From contig JAILEL010000181.1 of NCBI GenBank assembly GCA_024687845.1, positions 1 through 16,378 of the forward strand: a stretch of 16,378 bases of DNA, written 5' to 3'. Each line of letters opens with the position of its first letter. Within the stretch, counting starts at the first letter, position 1. Both the position numbers and the translations under genes were made by a program. The DNA comes from Eubacterium sp. (GTDB lineage Bacteria; Bacillota_A; Clostridia; Lachnospirales; Lachnospiraceae). The notes below the pieces were generated by a model. It did no database searches, had not been told where the DNA came from, and saw only the letters and a program-made list of their open reading frames with translations. This document shows positions 1 to 8,708 of this stretch, in pieces.

Positions 1-398
<398 letters not shown>

Positions 399-436
399 TC
401 AGTGAATGCCTGGACACTTTATCCAACTAAAGCAGA

Positions 437-465
437 ATTATATACTAAGATTTACCCGTTGTAAA
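437..465 (-). promoter_or_regulatory. Sigma-A type promoter of gdhA
   Basis: Reading the minus strand, TTTACA (465-460) and a perfect TATAAT (442-437) are separated by 17 nt. The predicted start near 430 leaves a leader of about 86 nt before the gdhA ATG. No hairpin with a U-run was seen in the leader. Confidence 0.7.
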
Positions 466-570
466 TAAGAAAATTAAGATTTTTTAAAAAAATATTACGT
501 TTTTTTACTTTTTTTCTATTTTTATTCTTTTTATTAACTATAACTGACTATTTTATTTTATATGCATACA

Positions 571-1626
571 CTAATCTGCTATCTTCAGAGTGTTCTGTGC
601 AGTCTCATAATCTGTAATGTAAGTCACACATACAACTCTGTTCGAACTTCTGTTAATTGTAACAATAAGACAGGTATTTTTTGCATTATTGTAATATATC
701 ATTGAATCAGAAAAACCACTTGATACATCAGATAAAGCCTGAGTAGTACCTTCATATTTGAAGGATATTTTATCCATCGCTTTAATTTCTGTCTGATTAA
801 CTGCTACACCATAGAATTTGTATTTTCTCGTAGTAGTACTAACTCCGACTTGTTTACCATTTATATATATGATGTCAAGGTCTCCATCAGACCTCACTTT
901 AACATGTTCATTTGTATATATTGGAATCTTATCTATATCCTCACAATTATCAGTAAATTTAGTTTCAAGGTTCTTCGCCATTTGCTGTTCAGGCATATTG
1001 ATATATCGAGAAATCTCCATACCTCCTGATTCAGTAAGGTAAGCAACACCTTGGTACAGGAAGAATACTATAACAATCGCTACTAAAAAACCTACTAATT
1101 TATATAAAAATTTAGCAAATGATCTGAAAGCTTTTCCAACAGAGGTATATTCCGGGATATTCGGTACTTGAACTGTTGTTGCACTGTAGTAAATAATTTC
1201 GTCTTTCTTAATCAGGCGGTAGATAGCTAAAACAATCTTCTCAACAACCTCAAATAGCTTTCCATGTATTACCATTATAAGAACTACGATTGTAGCAGCT
1301 GTCATGGTTACTATTGGATCTAGTTCAACCAGTCTTAGCTGACTTACCATCATATAAATCATAACTATCATAACCGAAATACGGATAATTTCGAGTACAA
1401 TATGAATCGCCTTTTGGCCGCGGGTTTCAAATGTCAGGCCAGAATATATTTTTCGGAAAAACTTGCTAATAAAGTCACTAGCAACGATATATACGAAAAC
1501 AGCTATAAAAACCTTAAGAAAATATCCCGCAACTGACGTATTATTATCATGTATCCATGTAATAATTTCTTCCCATGCCATTATCAGGTATATTTTAAAA
1601 GAATCATACATTTTTGTTGTATCCAC
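571..1626 (-). CDS. Unrecognised membrane protein with a C-terminal soluble domain
   Basis: A 351-residue protein that I do not recognise. Hydrophobic segments lie at about residues 33-53, 74-95, 104-121 and 174-198, followed by a soluble domain of about 150 residues rich in beta-type segments (for example 250-275 and 318-337). The paired N-terminal helices followed by an amphipathic stretch (122-141) loosely recall small-conductance mechanosensitive channels, but the Gly/Ala pattern of the MscS pore helix is absent, so this is only a weak thought. The start is probably GTG at 1626: GAGGTG lies 7 nt upstream, whereas the next in-frame ATG (1611) is too far from it. It is transcribed divergently from the CDP-glycerol transferase gene. 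No GC-rich terminator is visible downstream, only AT-rich DNA. Real gene, function unknown. Confidence 0.85.
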   Translation of the reverse strand: MDTTKMYDSFKIYLIMAWEEIITWIHDNNTSVAGYFLKVFIAVFVYIVASDFISKFFRKIYSGLTFETRGQKAIHIVLEIIRISVMIVMIYMMVSQLRLVELDPIVTMTAATIVVLIMVIHGKLFEVVEKIVLAIYRLIKKDEIIYYSATTVQVPNIPEYTSVGKAFRSFAKFLYKLVGFLVAIVIVFFLYQGVAYLTESGGMEISRYINMPEQQMAKNLETKFTDNCEDIDKIPIYTNEHVKVRSDGDLDIIYINGKQVGVSTTTRKYKFYGVAVNQTEIKAMDKISFKYEGTTQALSDVSSGFSDSMIYYNNAKNTCLIVTINRSSNRVVCVTYITDYETAQNTLKIAD

Positions 1627-1711
1627 TTAATTTCACCTCGATTCAAATCTTCCCTGTTCACAGATAAGCAAAGACTTTTGTTTTGTCTTATAAACCGTAA
1701 ACGATAACAGT

Positions 1712-1739
1712 ATTTTAACAAATTCATATAAATGTTCAA
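1712..1739 (-). promoter_or_regulatory. Possible promoter of the membrane protein gene
   Basis: On the minus strand TTGAAC (1739-1734) and TAAAAT (1717-1712) are 16 nt apart, with a TG one base before the -10. Its -35 is only 15 bp from the -35 of the divergent plus-strand promoter, so the two may interfere or share a regulator. The leader of about 80 nt contains a short AAGAC/GTCTT hairpin. Confidence 0.4.
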
Positions 1740-1754
1740 GAGAAGCATATAAAT

Positions 1755-1783
1755 TTGAAGAACAAATAAAAAAATGCTATGAT
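1755..1783 (+). promoter_or_regulatory. Promoter of the CDP-glycerol transferase gene
   Basis: TTGAAG (1755-1760), a 17-nt spacer and TATGAT (1778-1783) with an extended TGC directly upstream of the -10. The A-rich spacer and the spacing fit sigma-A. The transcript would start near 1790, about 30 nt before the ATG. Confidence 0.6.
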
Positions 1784-1819
1784 GGGATGAAATAAAAAAC
1801 TTTAAGATAGGAAAATAAA

Positions 1820-3442
1820 ATGGATTATTATGTTTCAAAAATTAAATGGGATCGTATATGGATTTCTTTCTATATAAAGGCGGACTGTCCTTATGATGGA
1901 AATGTGTACCTCATCAATTCTGATGGTAATATACGATTTAATTTAAAATGCTACTCTGATAATCCAGAAAAAAATACTAAACTTAGCAACGCTCATATAA
2001 AGGAATTCCGTCTTAATATTACCAATCCTGGTAACTGCAAGATGCTTCCTACTGGAATATACAATCTTTACTTTGAAACCAAAGATAAAGGGCACACTTC
2101 ACACACTCTTATTCAACCTGCCATAGATTTAAATCCAGTCAAATACAATCGTGAGTTTGTTTATTTTCATAGTGAACGGGCTTATAGAGTACAATTTTCT
2201 GCAAAAAATAGTTTCAAAATCAAAGCTTCAGATGTCAAATTAAAAAACCTGAGTTTATCCAGAAGGTTGGCTTCGGGACTTAGAAGTTTTAGACATAATA
2301 CAGCTAAGATGATTCTTAGAGGCATCTATAATATTGAATATATTATCCTGCACAAGAATAATTTTTCAAAAAATAGTCCCTATATTCTTCTCATGTCTGA
2401 TCAAAGTGAAGAAATGGGCTCAAATATGACAGCTCTAAAGGAAGCTCTTCATAAAAAAGGCTATAAAACTCACGAAGCACTACGAGCTGTGACCACAAAA
2501 CATTACAGTATATTACACTGGATAAAAACATTGTCCAAAATAGCTTCGGCTAATTATATATTTCTTGATGATCATAGCCAGACCACAGATTGGCTCACTA
2601 TCAAAGGTGCTGTAATCACCCAGCTTTGGCATGCTGGAGCCGGTTTCAAATCAACCGGTTACAGTCGTTTTGGCATGCCTGCAAGTCCTGCCCCTCGTTC
2701 AGGACATCGTCAATACACCTATGGAATCGCTGGTTCTAAGAAGATTAGACATTTCTTTTCGGAAGTATGGGGAATAAATGATGAGCAGGTGCTTCCAACA
2801 GGAATGCCAAGACTTGATAAATATTTAAATACCGATTATATGGAAAAGACAAAAACAGCTCTCTATGATTCATATCCAGAATTATGTAAACCTAAACGTA
2901 ATATCATTCTATTTGCACCAACATACCGCGGTGAAAACAAAAGAAAAGCCTACTATCCTTATGATATGTTAGACTTTGACAAGCTTTATAAAATGTGCCA
3001 GAAAACGGATTCCTATATAATATTCAAAATGCATCCTTTTGTCTCTGAACCAGTTCCGATTCCAAAAGAATATAGTGACAGGATGCTTGATCTCACTTCG
3101 TATCCTGATATCAATGATCTTTTTTACATCACCGACATTCTCATTACTGATTACTCATCAAACATCTATGAGTTTTCACTTATGAAAAAGCCAATGCTTT
3201 TCTACGCATTTGATATCGATGAATATACAAAAGAAAGAGGTTTCCACAGAGATTATCGGGCAAATGTGCCTGGTAAAATTGCAGAAACCTTCGATGAATT
3301 GATTGATTCAATTGAAACTGAAAACTTTGAGTATGAAAAGGTTGAAGAATATGTCAGAAATAACTTCGACCATACAGACAATCATGCCTGCGACAGGATT
3401 ATCGACTGGATTATCCGAGGTAAACTGCCCAAAAACATTTAA
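1820..3442 (+). CDS. CDP-glycerol:glycerophosphate glycerophosphotransferase family protein
   Basis: A 540-residue protein whose C-terminal two thirds (about 185-525) match the TagF/TarL-type glycerophosphotransferase family, enzymes that move glycerol- or ribitol-phosphate from a CDP-activated donor onto wall teichoic acid or related surface polymers at the inner face of the membrane. Visible motifs are QLWHAGAGFKSTG (His271), TGMPRLDKY (327-335), LFAPTYRG (364-371), FKMHP (His405) and ITDYSS (442-447). The usual family motif reads WHG; here it is WHAGAG. Residues 1-180 are a separate non-membranous region that I do not recognise, possibly a beta-rich acceptor- or membrane-docking domain. 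The start ATG has AGGA about 8 nt upstream. The gene is monocistronic and converges on glpK with a 6-bp gap. The acceptor and polymer cannot be told from sequence. Confidence 0.85.
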   Translation: MDYYVSKIKWDRIWISFYIKADCPYDGNVYLINSDGNIRFNLKCYSDNPEKNTKLSNAHIKEFRLNITNPGNCKMLPTGIYNLYFETKDKGHTSHTLIQPAIDLNPVKYNREFVYFHSERAYRVQFSAKNSFKIKASDVKLKNLSLSRRLASGLRSFRHNTAKMILRGIYNIEYIILHKNNFSKNSPYILLMSDQSEEMGSNMTALKEALHKKGYKTHEALRAVTTKHYSILHWIKTLSKIASANYIFLDDHSQTTDWLTIKGAVITQLWHAGAGFKSTGYSRFGMPASPAPRSGHRQYTYGIAGSKKIRHFFSEVWGINDEQVLPTGMPRLDKYLNTDYMEKTKTALYDSYPELCKPKRNIILFAPTYRGENKRKAYYPYDMLDFDKLYKMCQKTDSYIIFKMHPFVSEPVPIPKEYSDRMLDLTSYPDINDLFYITDILITDYSSNIYEFSLMKKPMLFYAFDIDEYTKERGFHRDYRANVPGKIAETFDELIDSIETENFEYEKVEEYVRNNFDHTDNHACDRIIDWIIRGKLPKNI

Positions 3443-3448
3443 GCAGAA

Positions 3449-4936
3449 TCATACCCAATCCAGACTGCGGCTGACGGCCTTAGTCCAGCCTTCTATTCTC
3501 TTACTTCTTTCGGAGGCTTCTATAGAAGGCTTATATACTCGGTCAATGCTTACGACTGTTCGAAGCTCATCCCGGGAATTCCAGTATCCAACTGCCAGAC
3601 CTGCAAGAAATGCAGCTCCCATCGCAGTACTTTCAAGACAATTCGGACGGACTACAGTTGCATTTATTATATCAGCCTGTGTCTGCATCAGGAAATTGTT
3701 TGCAGATGCACCGCCATCCACTCGCAGCTCGTTGAGTTTCACTCCAGAATCCTTTTCCATAGCTGCCAGAACATCATTAGTTTCAAAGGCTATAGATTCA
3801 AGAGTTGCTCTTATAATATGATATTTATTTACGCCTCGGGTAATTCCAACAATGGTACCTCTTGCATACTGATTCCAATATGGAGCGCCGAGTCCTGTAA
3901 ATGCAGGGACCACATAACAACCATTTGAATCCTTTACCTTGGTAGCCATATATTCTGAATCTTCAGCACTGTCTATAAGTCTCATCTCGTCACGGAGCCA
4001 CTGGATAGATGCTCCAGCAATGAATACCGACCCCTCCAATGCATACTGAACCTTTCCATCAATTCCCCATGCAATTGTTGTTACTAGTCCATTATCTGAA
4101 AATACCGGACTGTCCCCCGTATTCATAAGAAGGAAGCAGCCAGTTCCATAAGTATTTTTTGCATTTCCTTTTTCCCAGCACTGTTGTCCAAAAAGAGCAG
4201 CCTGCTGATCTCCGGCTATGCCGGCAATCGGAATCTCCCTTCCTAAAATGTGCTTGCTAGCTGTACCATAAACACAACTGCTATCCTTTACTTCTGGAAG
4301 CATTGATTCTGGAATATCAAGTTCTTCTAGAATATCCTTATCCCATTTTAGTTCTGTAATATTGTACATCATGGTACGAGAAGCATTTGAATAATCCGTA
4401 ACATGAACCCTTCCATGAGTGAGCTTCCAAATGAGCCAGGTATCAACAGTTCCAAAAAGGAGTTTTCCATCCTTCGCTCTCTGCTTTGCTCCATCAACAT
4501 TTTCAAGAATCCACCTAAGCTTAGTTGCTGAAAAATAAGCATCTATAACAAGACCTGTTTTTGATCTGATACTCTCCTCTAAACCTTTTTCTTTTAAGCT
4601 GTCACAATATTCAGAGGTTCTTCGACACTGCCATACTATAGCATTGTATACAGGTTCCCCTGTTTCCTTATCCCAAACGATCGTTGTCTCTCGCTGATTT
4701 GTTATACCAATTCCAGCAACATCCTCAGCGCTTACTCCAGCTTTAGCCATTGCTTCAACTGCAACTCCGAGCATAGTGGACCATATTTCATTTGCATCAT
4801 GCTCTACCCAGCCTGGATGAGGATAAATCTGTGTAAATTCTCTCTGTGCTACTGAAACTATTCTACAATCCTTATCAAAAAGAATAGCACGATTACTTGT
4901 TGTTCCTGCATCTAAAGCCATTATATATTTTGCCAT
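3449..4936 (-). CDS. glpK: Glycerol kinase
   Basis: A full-length 495-residue glycerol kinase (family length about 495-500) of the FGGY family, which phosphorylates glycerol with ATP to sn-glycerol-3-phosphate in the cytosol. Visible signatures are the N-terminal ATP-binding DAGTTSNRA (9-17), ITNQRET (78-84), [10 protein letters not shown] (242-251), NTYGTGCF and the C-terminal [13 protein letters not shown]. His229 in [12 protein letters not shown] lines up, from memory of the enterococcal enzyme, with the histidine phosphorylated by the PTS protein HPr in Gram-positive GlpK, so PTS control is plausible. The start ATG at 4936 follows AAGGGGGA; an earlier ATG is out of frame. It lies 51 bp downstream of the EAL-protein gene with no terminator between them, so it is probably co-transcribed from the promoter at 6987-7015. 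No glpF or glpD is in the window. Confidence 0.97.
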   Translation of the reverse strand: MAKYIMALDAGTTSNRAILFDKDCRIVSVAQREFTQIYPHPGWVEHDANEIWSTMLGVAVEAMAKAGVSAEDVAGIGITNQRETTIVWDKETGEPVYNAIVWQCRRTSEYCDSLKEKGLEESIRSKTGLVIDAYFSATKLRWILENVDGAKQRAKDGKLLFGTVDTWLIWKLTHGRVHVTDYSNASRTMMYNITELKWDKDILEELDIPESMLPEVKDSSCVYGTASKHILGREIPIAGIAGDQQAALFGQQCWEKGNAKNTYGTGCFLLMNTGDSPVFSDNGLVTTIAWGIDGKVQYALEGSVFIAGASIQWLRDEMRLIDSAEDSEYMATKVKDSNGCYVVPAFTGLGAPYWNQYARGTIVGITRGVNKYHIIRATLESIAFETNDVLAAMEKDSGVKLNELRVDGGASANNFLMQTQADIINATVVRPNCLESTAMGAAFLAGLAVGYWNSRDELRTVVSIDRVYKPSIEASERSKRIEGWTKAVSRSLDWV

Positions 4937-4987
4937 CTGACATCCCCCTTATTATTTCATTATTCTTTGTTACTATTCTTTAATGAG

Positions 4988-6907
4988 TCACTTGCTTTTC
5001 TTATCTAAAAATTTTGTCAGCTGTTCAATAGGAATCGGTTGTGAATACTTATACCCTTGCAGATATGAAGCCGACATTTTAATACATCTTTTCTCGTCTT
5101 TATCGGTTTCAATTCCTTCATAAAGAACAGAATATTCCATATTAGTAAACATCTTCGCCATACTTTCAACCATCTTCTCAGCCTTTTCATTTCTGGCACA
5201 TTCAATAACAAGTGAACGGTCAAACTTGATAATATCAAATGGAAGCTCCATGATACGTTCAAAATTAGAATAGCCTGTACCAAAATCATCCAGATAGAAC
5301 TTAACACCGTTCTCTTTCAACTCATCAATAATATTCTTCATTGTATTGAAATCATTTTCATTTTGTGACTCAGTAACTTCTATAGCAATCTTATCATCCG
5401 GAATACCTGTATTTTTAATAATCTCATTAAAATCTTTACAGAAATCACTGTCTCTCATCTCAAGTACTGAAATATTTACAGAAATTCGTTTCACATCGTA
5501 ACCATCAATCAATAATTTACGTATCTGATGACAGGTTTTTGATAAAATGATCAGCGACAAAGTATGTATGTAACCATATTCCTCAGCCAAATATATAAAC
5601 TTATCAGGAGGAACGAGACCAATTTCTGGAAGATTAAGTCTCATAAGAGCTTCAGCAGTATCATATTTTCCTGACTTAACATTTAATACAGGCTGACAAT
5701 AAACTTCAATACGCGAGTCATTCATATCCTTCCTGTGATAGATATCCTCGAGTTCTTTCAGAATGTATTCCTGCTTATTGTACAGAAGAACATCTCCAAA
5801 TTCCATGAAATGAATACTATTTATTTGCATGTCTTTATGTATATGTTTGATAAATTTAATGTATTCATTTTTACGGCTTATTTCTTCCATCGACTTGCCT
5901 ATAACAATTTTGTAATCATAATGGTATATATTATAGGACTCCAGGAAGATATTGATAAGCTTATTCATCTTATTCTCATAGTCAGGATTACTATCAATAT
6001 CAGCAGTCAAAATAACCTGTCCATTATTTATCTTAAATAAAACAGCATACTTTAAGAAATCACTTGCAACCATTCTAATAATATCAGTTACTTCTTTAGG
6101 AAGTTTTTTTCCTTCACCATCAAACTCAGGCAGATACATGCTTCCGATCAACATTTCTTTTTTTCTCTTATAGTTATAACCGACATAACTTTTCAAAGCG
6201 TCAGCTCCAACTGCCCCAGACTCCATATCATAAGGATTGGAATGAAGAAGATAAAGCATGGCAATAATAGGAAAAAGAAATGTACTTGAAGTGAATGAAG
6301 ACTGATTGAAAAGACGTTGTGTAAATAAAAGAAGAAATGCAACAGCAATAGAACCATAGAAGCCTATCATAACTTTCTTGAAAACACTATGTCTATGTCT
6401 GATAAGAAGATACATTATTATAGCAATAAAAAGAACATAACCCAGACCAAAAACACTAAAGCCCTTCTTTCCTTTCGCTAATCCGGTCAAATTATTATAT
6501 TGTTTCATGGAATTATAAGCATCTACAATAATAACCGCTATAAGAATTAAAAAAGAAATGAAATAAACAATCTTGAACTCCAGTCCTGTTACTATCTGTA
6601 TCTCCATAACATACCAAACAAAGAGAAACAGAATTCCAAAAAGACTTGCATGATATAAAGATTTGAAAAAATAGACACTGAAATAGCTGTCGCTTGTAAC
6701 TTCGACAGAAAGAAAATGATACAGTAGATCAGAAAAAACCGCAACAAGAAGCAGTGCTATCATTCCATTAAAAAGAATATAGCTCTTTGTTCTGCTAACA
6801 TATGTAGTCTGAACCAGAATAATCATCAAAATACAGACTGCAGCTACTATAATATCACCAACAGGCGTATAATTTTCAAAATATGTAATAGGTTCAGCAC
6901 TCCCCAT
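4988..6907 (-). CDS. Seven-helix membrane protein with degenerate GGDEF-like region and intact EAL domain
   Basis: A 639-residue protein. Residues about 16-225 form seven hydrophobic segments (16-36, 44-65, 76-101, 108-130, 150-170, 178-198, 207-222). A central region (about 245-395) looks like a GGDEF domain that has lost its GG[DE]EF loop. The C-terminal EAL domain (about 400-635) keeps the residues expected of an active c-di-GMP phosphodiesterase: QP (405-406), EAL (419-421), Asn478, Glu510 in EVTES, DDFGTGYS (Asp540, Asp541), Lys561 in IKFD, Glu597 in YEGIET and Gln617. Such enzymes hydrolyse c-di-GMP to pGpG using Mg or Mn; the membrane part is probably a sensor whose signal is not known. 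The start ATG has GGGGAG about 7 nt upstream, and a near-consensus promoter lies at 6987-7015. glpK follows after 51 bp. Confidence 0.93.
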   Translation of the reverse strand: MGSAEPITYFENYTPVGDIIVAAVCILMIILVQTTYVSRTKSYILFNGMIALLLVAVFSDLLYHFLSVEVTSDSYFSVYFFKSLYHASLFGILFLFVWYVMEIQIVTGLEFKIVYFISFLILIAVIIVDAYNSMKQYNNLTGLAKGKKGFSVFGLGYVLFIAIIMYLLIRHRHSVFKKVMIGFYGSIAVAFLLLFTQRLFNQSSFTSSTFLFPIIAMLYLLHSNPYDMESGAVGADALKSYVGYNYKRKKEMLIGSMYLPEFDGEGKKLPKEVTDIIRMVASDFLKYAVLFKINNGQVILTADIDSNPDYENKMNKLINIFLESYNIYHYDYKIVIGKSMEEISRKNEYIKFIKHIHKDMQINSIHFMEFGDVLLYNKQEYILKELEDIYHRKDMNDSRIEVYCQPVLNVKSGKYDTAEALMRLNLPEIGLVPPDKFIYLAEEYGYIHTLSLIILSKTCHQIRKLLIDGYDVKRISVNISVLEMRDSDFCKDFNEIIKNTGIPDDKIAIEVTESQNENDFNTMKNIIDELKENGVKFYLDDFGTGYSNFERIMELPFDIIKFDRSLVIECARNEKAEKMVESMAKMFTNMEYSVLYEGIETDKDEKRCIKMSASYLQGYKYSQPIPIEQLTKFLDKKSK

Positions 6908-6986
6908 ATCGTACTCTCCCCAATCATTTTTAATAGCCTATTACATAACCTTCAACCCCTAGTACATTAACAAAGCTATTATTGTA

Positions 6987-7015
6987 ATTATACTATATTT
7001 TCGCCATTTCCTCAA
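6987..7015 (-). promoter_or_regulatory. Promoter of the EAL-glpK operon
   Basis: Minus strand: TTGAGG (7015-7010), a 17-nt spacer, TATAAT (6992-6987). The start would be near 6980, giving a leader of about 73 nt before the EAL gene. No second convincing promoter was found directly before glpK. Confidence 0.7.
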
Positions 7016-7043
7016 CCAAAACACACCAGCAGCATCGGAAAGC

Positions 7044-7053
7044 GAAACGTTTC
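7044..7053. promoter_or_regulatory. Palindrome GAAACGTTTC upstream of the EAL-glpK promoter
   Basis: A perfect 10-bp palindrome whose edge is 28 bp upstream of the -35. LacI-family regulators, including CcpA, bind palindromes with a central CG, and glpK is often under catabolite control. The half-site spacing does not match the classic cre consensus, so the role is a guess. Confidence 0.3.
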
Positions 7054-7059
7054 ATTATC

Positions 7060-7094
7060 AAAAAAAGACAATTAGTGTTTTCACACCAACTGTC
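7060..7094 (-). terminator. Rho-independent terminator of the small gene at 7139-7396
   Basis: On the minus strand a 12-bp stem (7094-7083 with 7078-7067, two G-U pairs) closes a GAAA tetraloop and is followed by seven T. It lies 45 nt after the stop of the small gene and upstream of the EAL promoter, so it separates the two transcripts. Confidence 0.9.
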
Positions 7095-7138
7095 CTTTCA
7101 CCAGTTTCAAAAAATAACAATTATAACAAAACAATACC

Positions 7139-7396
7139 TTAAATGAACTTGGTACTATGTTTAGGTTTCAGACTGGAATACTGAAAATACTGAATCTTAT
7201 CCTCTCCAGCAATACTTACCTGAACAGAATAATCAGGTTCAGACTTTGCAGCTCCTTCAGAAACTTTCTTAAGTTTAAACTTATAGCAATTATGCAGCAT
7301 CTCATTTACAAACTTCTCTGCAGCATCTTTATGGTTTTTAGCCACAATCTGCCTTCCGTCAGCAGTTGATTTGCAATAAAACGTACTTATTCCCAT
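7139..7396 (-). CDS. Small unrecognised protein, 85 residues
   Basis: An 85-residue protein beginning MGISTFYCKSTADGRQIVA. I do not recognise it. It has no membrane segment or signal peptide and is basic overall (14 Lys), with an acidic patch near 47-54. An alternation of short strand-like stretches (about 55-72) with a helix (about 21-37) suggests a small folded domain. It is supported as a gene by a near-consensus promoter with an extended -10 (7465-7493), a strong terminator 45 nt after its stop, and amino-acid composition like a normal protein. The ribosome binding site (AAGGG, about 9 nt upstream) is modest. It is monocistronic, between the GGGtGRT operon and the EAL-glpK operon, and its neighbours do not point to a function. 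Confidence 0.7.
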   Translation of the reverse strand: MGISTFYCKSTADGRQIVAKNHKDAAEKFVNEMLHNCYKFKLKKVSEGAAKSEPDYSVQVSIAGEDKIQYFQYSSLKPKHSTKFI

Positions 7397-7464
7397 ACTT
7401 CTTACCCTTTTTCTCCAGTAAATAGATTAAATCCACGACAACTAAGGATATCGGGATTAAATGC

Positions 7465-7493
7465 AGTATATCACTTTTTACTATAATTTTCAA
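7465..7493 (-). promoter_or_regulatory. Promoter of the small gene
   Basis: Minus strand: TTGAAA (7493-7488), 17-nt spacer, TATACT (7470-7465) preceded by TGA (extended -10). The -35 lies within the inverted repeat at 7476-7511. The leader is about 60 nt. Confidence 0.6.
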
Positions 7494-7511
7494 CAAAAAA
7501 TTGTAGTAAAA
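7476..7511. repeat. 15-bp inverted repeat overlapping the small-gene promoter
   Basis: Arms TTTTACTATAATTTT (7476-7490) and AAAATTGTAGTAAAA (7497-7511) match at 14 of 15 positions around a 6-nt centre. The dyad covers the -35 and most of the spacer of the promoter at 7465-7493, as expected of an operator. Its AT-richness weakens the case somewhat. Confidence 0.5.
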
Positions 7512-7575
7512 TTGTATATATTCACCACTTAATTAATTTTTTTAAGTTGTTTTTTAATCATTTGCACAAATCAAA

Positions 7576-7590
7576 CTGTGAATAGTTACT
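7576..7590 (-). repeat. Dispersed intergenic motif, copy A
   Basis: Read on the minus strand this is AGTAACTATTCACAG, matching copies at 11042-11055 and 15603-15616 with one difference in the 14-nt core. It sits directly after the T-tract of the terminator at 7591-7638. Confidence 0.45.
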
Positions 7591-7638
7591 AAAAAAAGCA
7601 ATTAATGTCTAAAAATATAATTTTCAAACATCAATTGC
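7591..7638 (-). terminator. Rho-independent terminator of the scaffold-GGGtGRT operon
   Basis: Minus strand: an outer stem of 11 bp (GCAATTGATGT with ACATTAATTGC, one G-U pair) continues into an AT-rich inner stem of about 7 bp with a 5-nt loop, followed by seven T (7597-7591). It starts 30 nt after the GGGtGRT stop codon. Confidence 0.85.
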
Positions 7639-7668
7639 CTTATTAGACTTTAAAGAATTAATTTGCTG

Positions 7669-8688
7669 TTAGAATTTTCCAGCCTTTGCTGCTTCTTCAA
7701 TTGAAACTGCAGTTGAAACTGTCATACCAACCATAGGGTTATTACCTGCACCGATAAGTCCCATCATTTCAACGTGTGCTGGAACTGATGAAGAACCTGC
7801 AAACTGTGCATCGCTGTGCATACGTCCCATAGTATCTGTCATACCATAAGAAGCAGGACCTGCTGCCATGTTATCTGGATGAAGTGTACGACCTGTACCA
7901 CCACCTGAAGCAACAGAGAAGTACTTCTTACCAGCTTCTACTCTTTCCTTCTTATATGTTCCTGCAACTGGATGCTGGAATCTTGTAGGATTAGTTGAGT
8001 TACCTGTGATAGAAACATCAACATTTTCCTTCCACATGATAGCAACACCTTCCTGAACATCGTTAGCACCATAGCAGTTAACCTTAGCTCTTGGTGACTC
8101 AGGATCCTTTGAGTAGCATTTTCTGAATACTTCCTCAACTTCGCCTGTGAAGTAGTTGTACTTTGTCTCTACATATGTGAAACCATTGATACGTGAGATA
8201 ATCTGAGCAGCATCCTTTCCAAGTCCGTTAAGGATAACTCTAAGTGGCTTCTGACGAACCTTATTAGCCTTCTCAGCAATACCAATAGCGCCCTCTGCTG
8301 CTGCAAATGACTCATGTCCAGCAAGGAAAGCGAAGCACTCTGTATCTTCTTCAAGAAGCATCTTACCAAGGTTACCATGTCCAAGACCAACCTTACGTCT
8401 GTCAGCAACTGATCCAGGAATACAGAAAGCCTGAAGTCCAATACCAATAGCTGCTGCAGCATCTGCTGCTTTTCTGCAGTTCTTCTTAATAGCTATAGCA
8501 GCACCAACTGTATAAGCCCATTTTGCATTTTCAAAACAGATAGGCTGAATACCTTCGATGAGGTGATATACATCAATGCCTGCTGCATCTGTGATTTCTT
8601 TACATTCTTCTATAGATGAGATGCCATACTCCTTAAGTGCAGCAAGGATCTGAGGCTCTCTTCTCTCATATGATTCAAATAATGCCAT
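7669..8688 (-). CDS. GGGtGRT protein (conserved, function unknown)
   Basis: A 339-residue protein with the family-naming motif SVASGGGTGRTLHP (GGGTGRT at 262-268), which places it in the GGGtGRT protein family found mainly in Clostridia and other anaerobes. It is glycine- and alanine-rich, has no membrane segment or signal peptide, and should be cytosolic. Other striking stretches are GLGHGNLGKMLLEEDTECFA (101-120), FLAGHESFAAAEGAIG (121-136), ITGNSTNPTRFQHPVAG (227-243) and GLIGAGNNPMVG (310-321). Six cysteines (51, 71, 89, 118, 191, 205) could matter given its partner. It is the second gene of an operon, 20 bp after the iron-sulfur scaffold homologue, with AAGGAGG about 9 nt before its ATG. 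The neighbourhood suggests an iron-sulfur or redox role; no reaction is known to me. Confidence 0.9.
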   Translation of the reverse strand: MALFESYERREPQILAALKEYGISSIEECKEITDAAGIDVYHLIEGIQPICFENAKWAYTVGAAIAIKKNCRKAADAAAAIGIGLQAFCIPGSVADRRKVGLGHGNLGKMLLEEDTECFAFLAGHESFAAAEGAIGIAEKANKVRQKPLRVILNGLGKDAAQIISRINGFTYVETKYNYFTGEVEEVFRKCYSKDPESPRAKVNCYGANDVQEGVAIMWKENVDVSITGNSTNPTRFQHPVAGTYKKERVEAGKKYFSVASGGGTGRTLHPDNMAAGPASYGMTDTMGRMHSDAQFAGSSSVPAHVEMMGLIGAGNNPMVGMTVSTAVSIEEAAKAGKF

Positions 8689-8708
8689 TTGTTTCTTCCT
8701 CCTTCTTC

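Noticed and set aside
3303..3821. Plus-strand open frame of 172 codons bridging the transferase and glpK ends
   Set aside because: It overlaps two well-supported genes in other frames, has no ribosome binding site, and its composition is that of a shadow.
7044..7053. Classic CcpA cre site upstream of EAL-glpK
   Set aside because: The central CG palindrome is present, but half-site length and spacing do not fit the cre consensus; kept only as a low-confidence palindrome.
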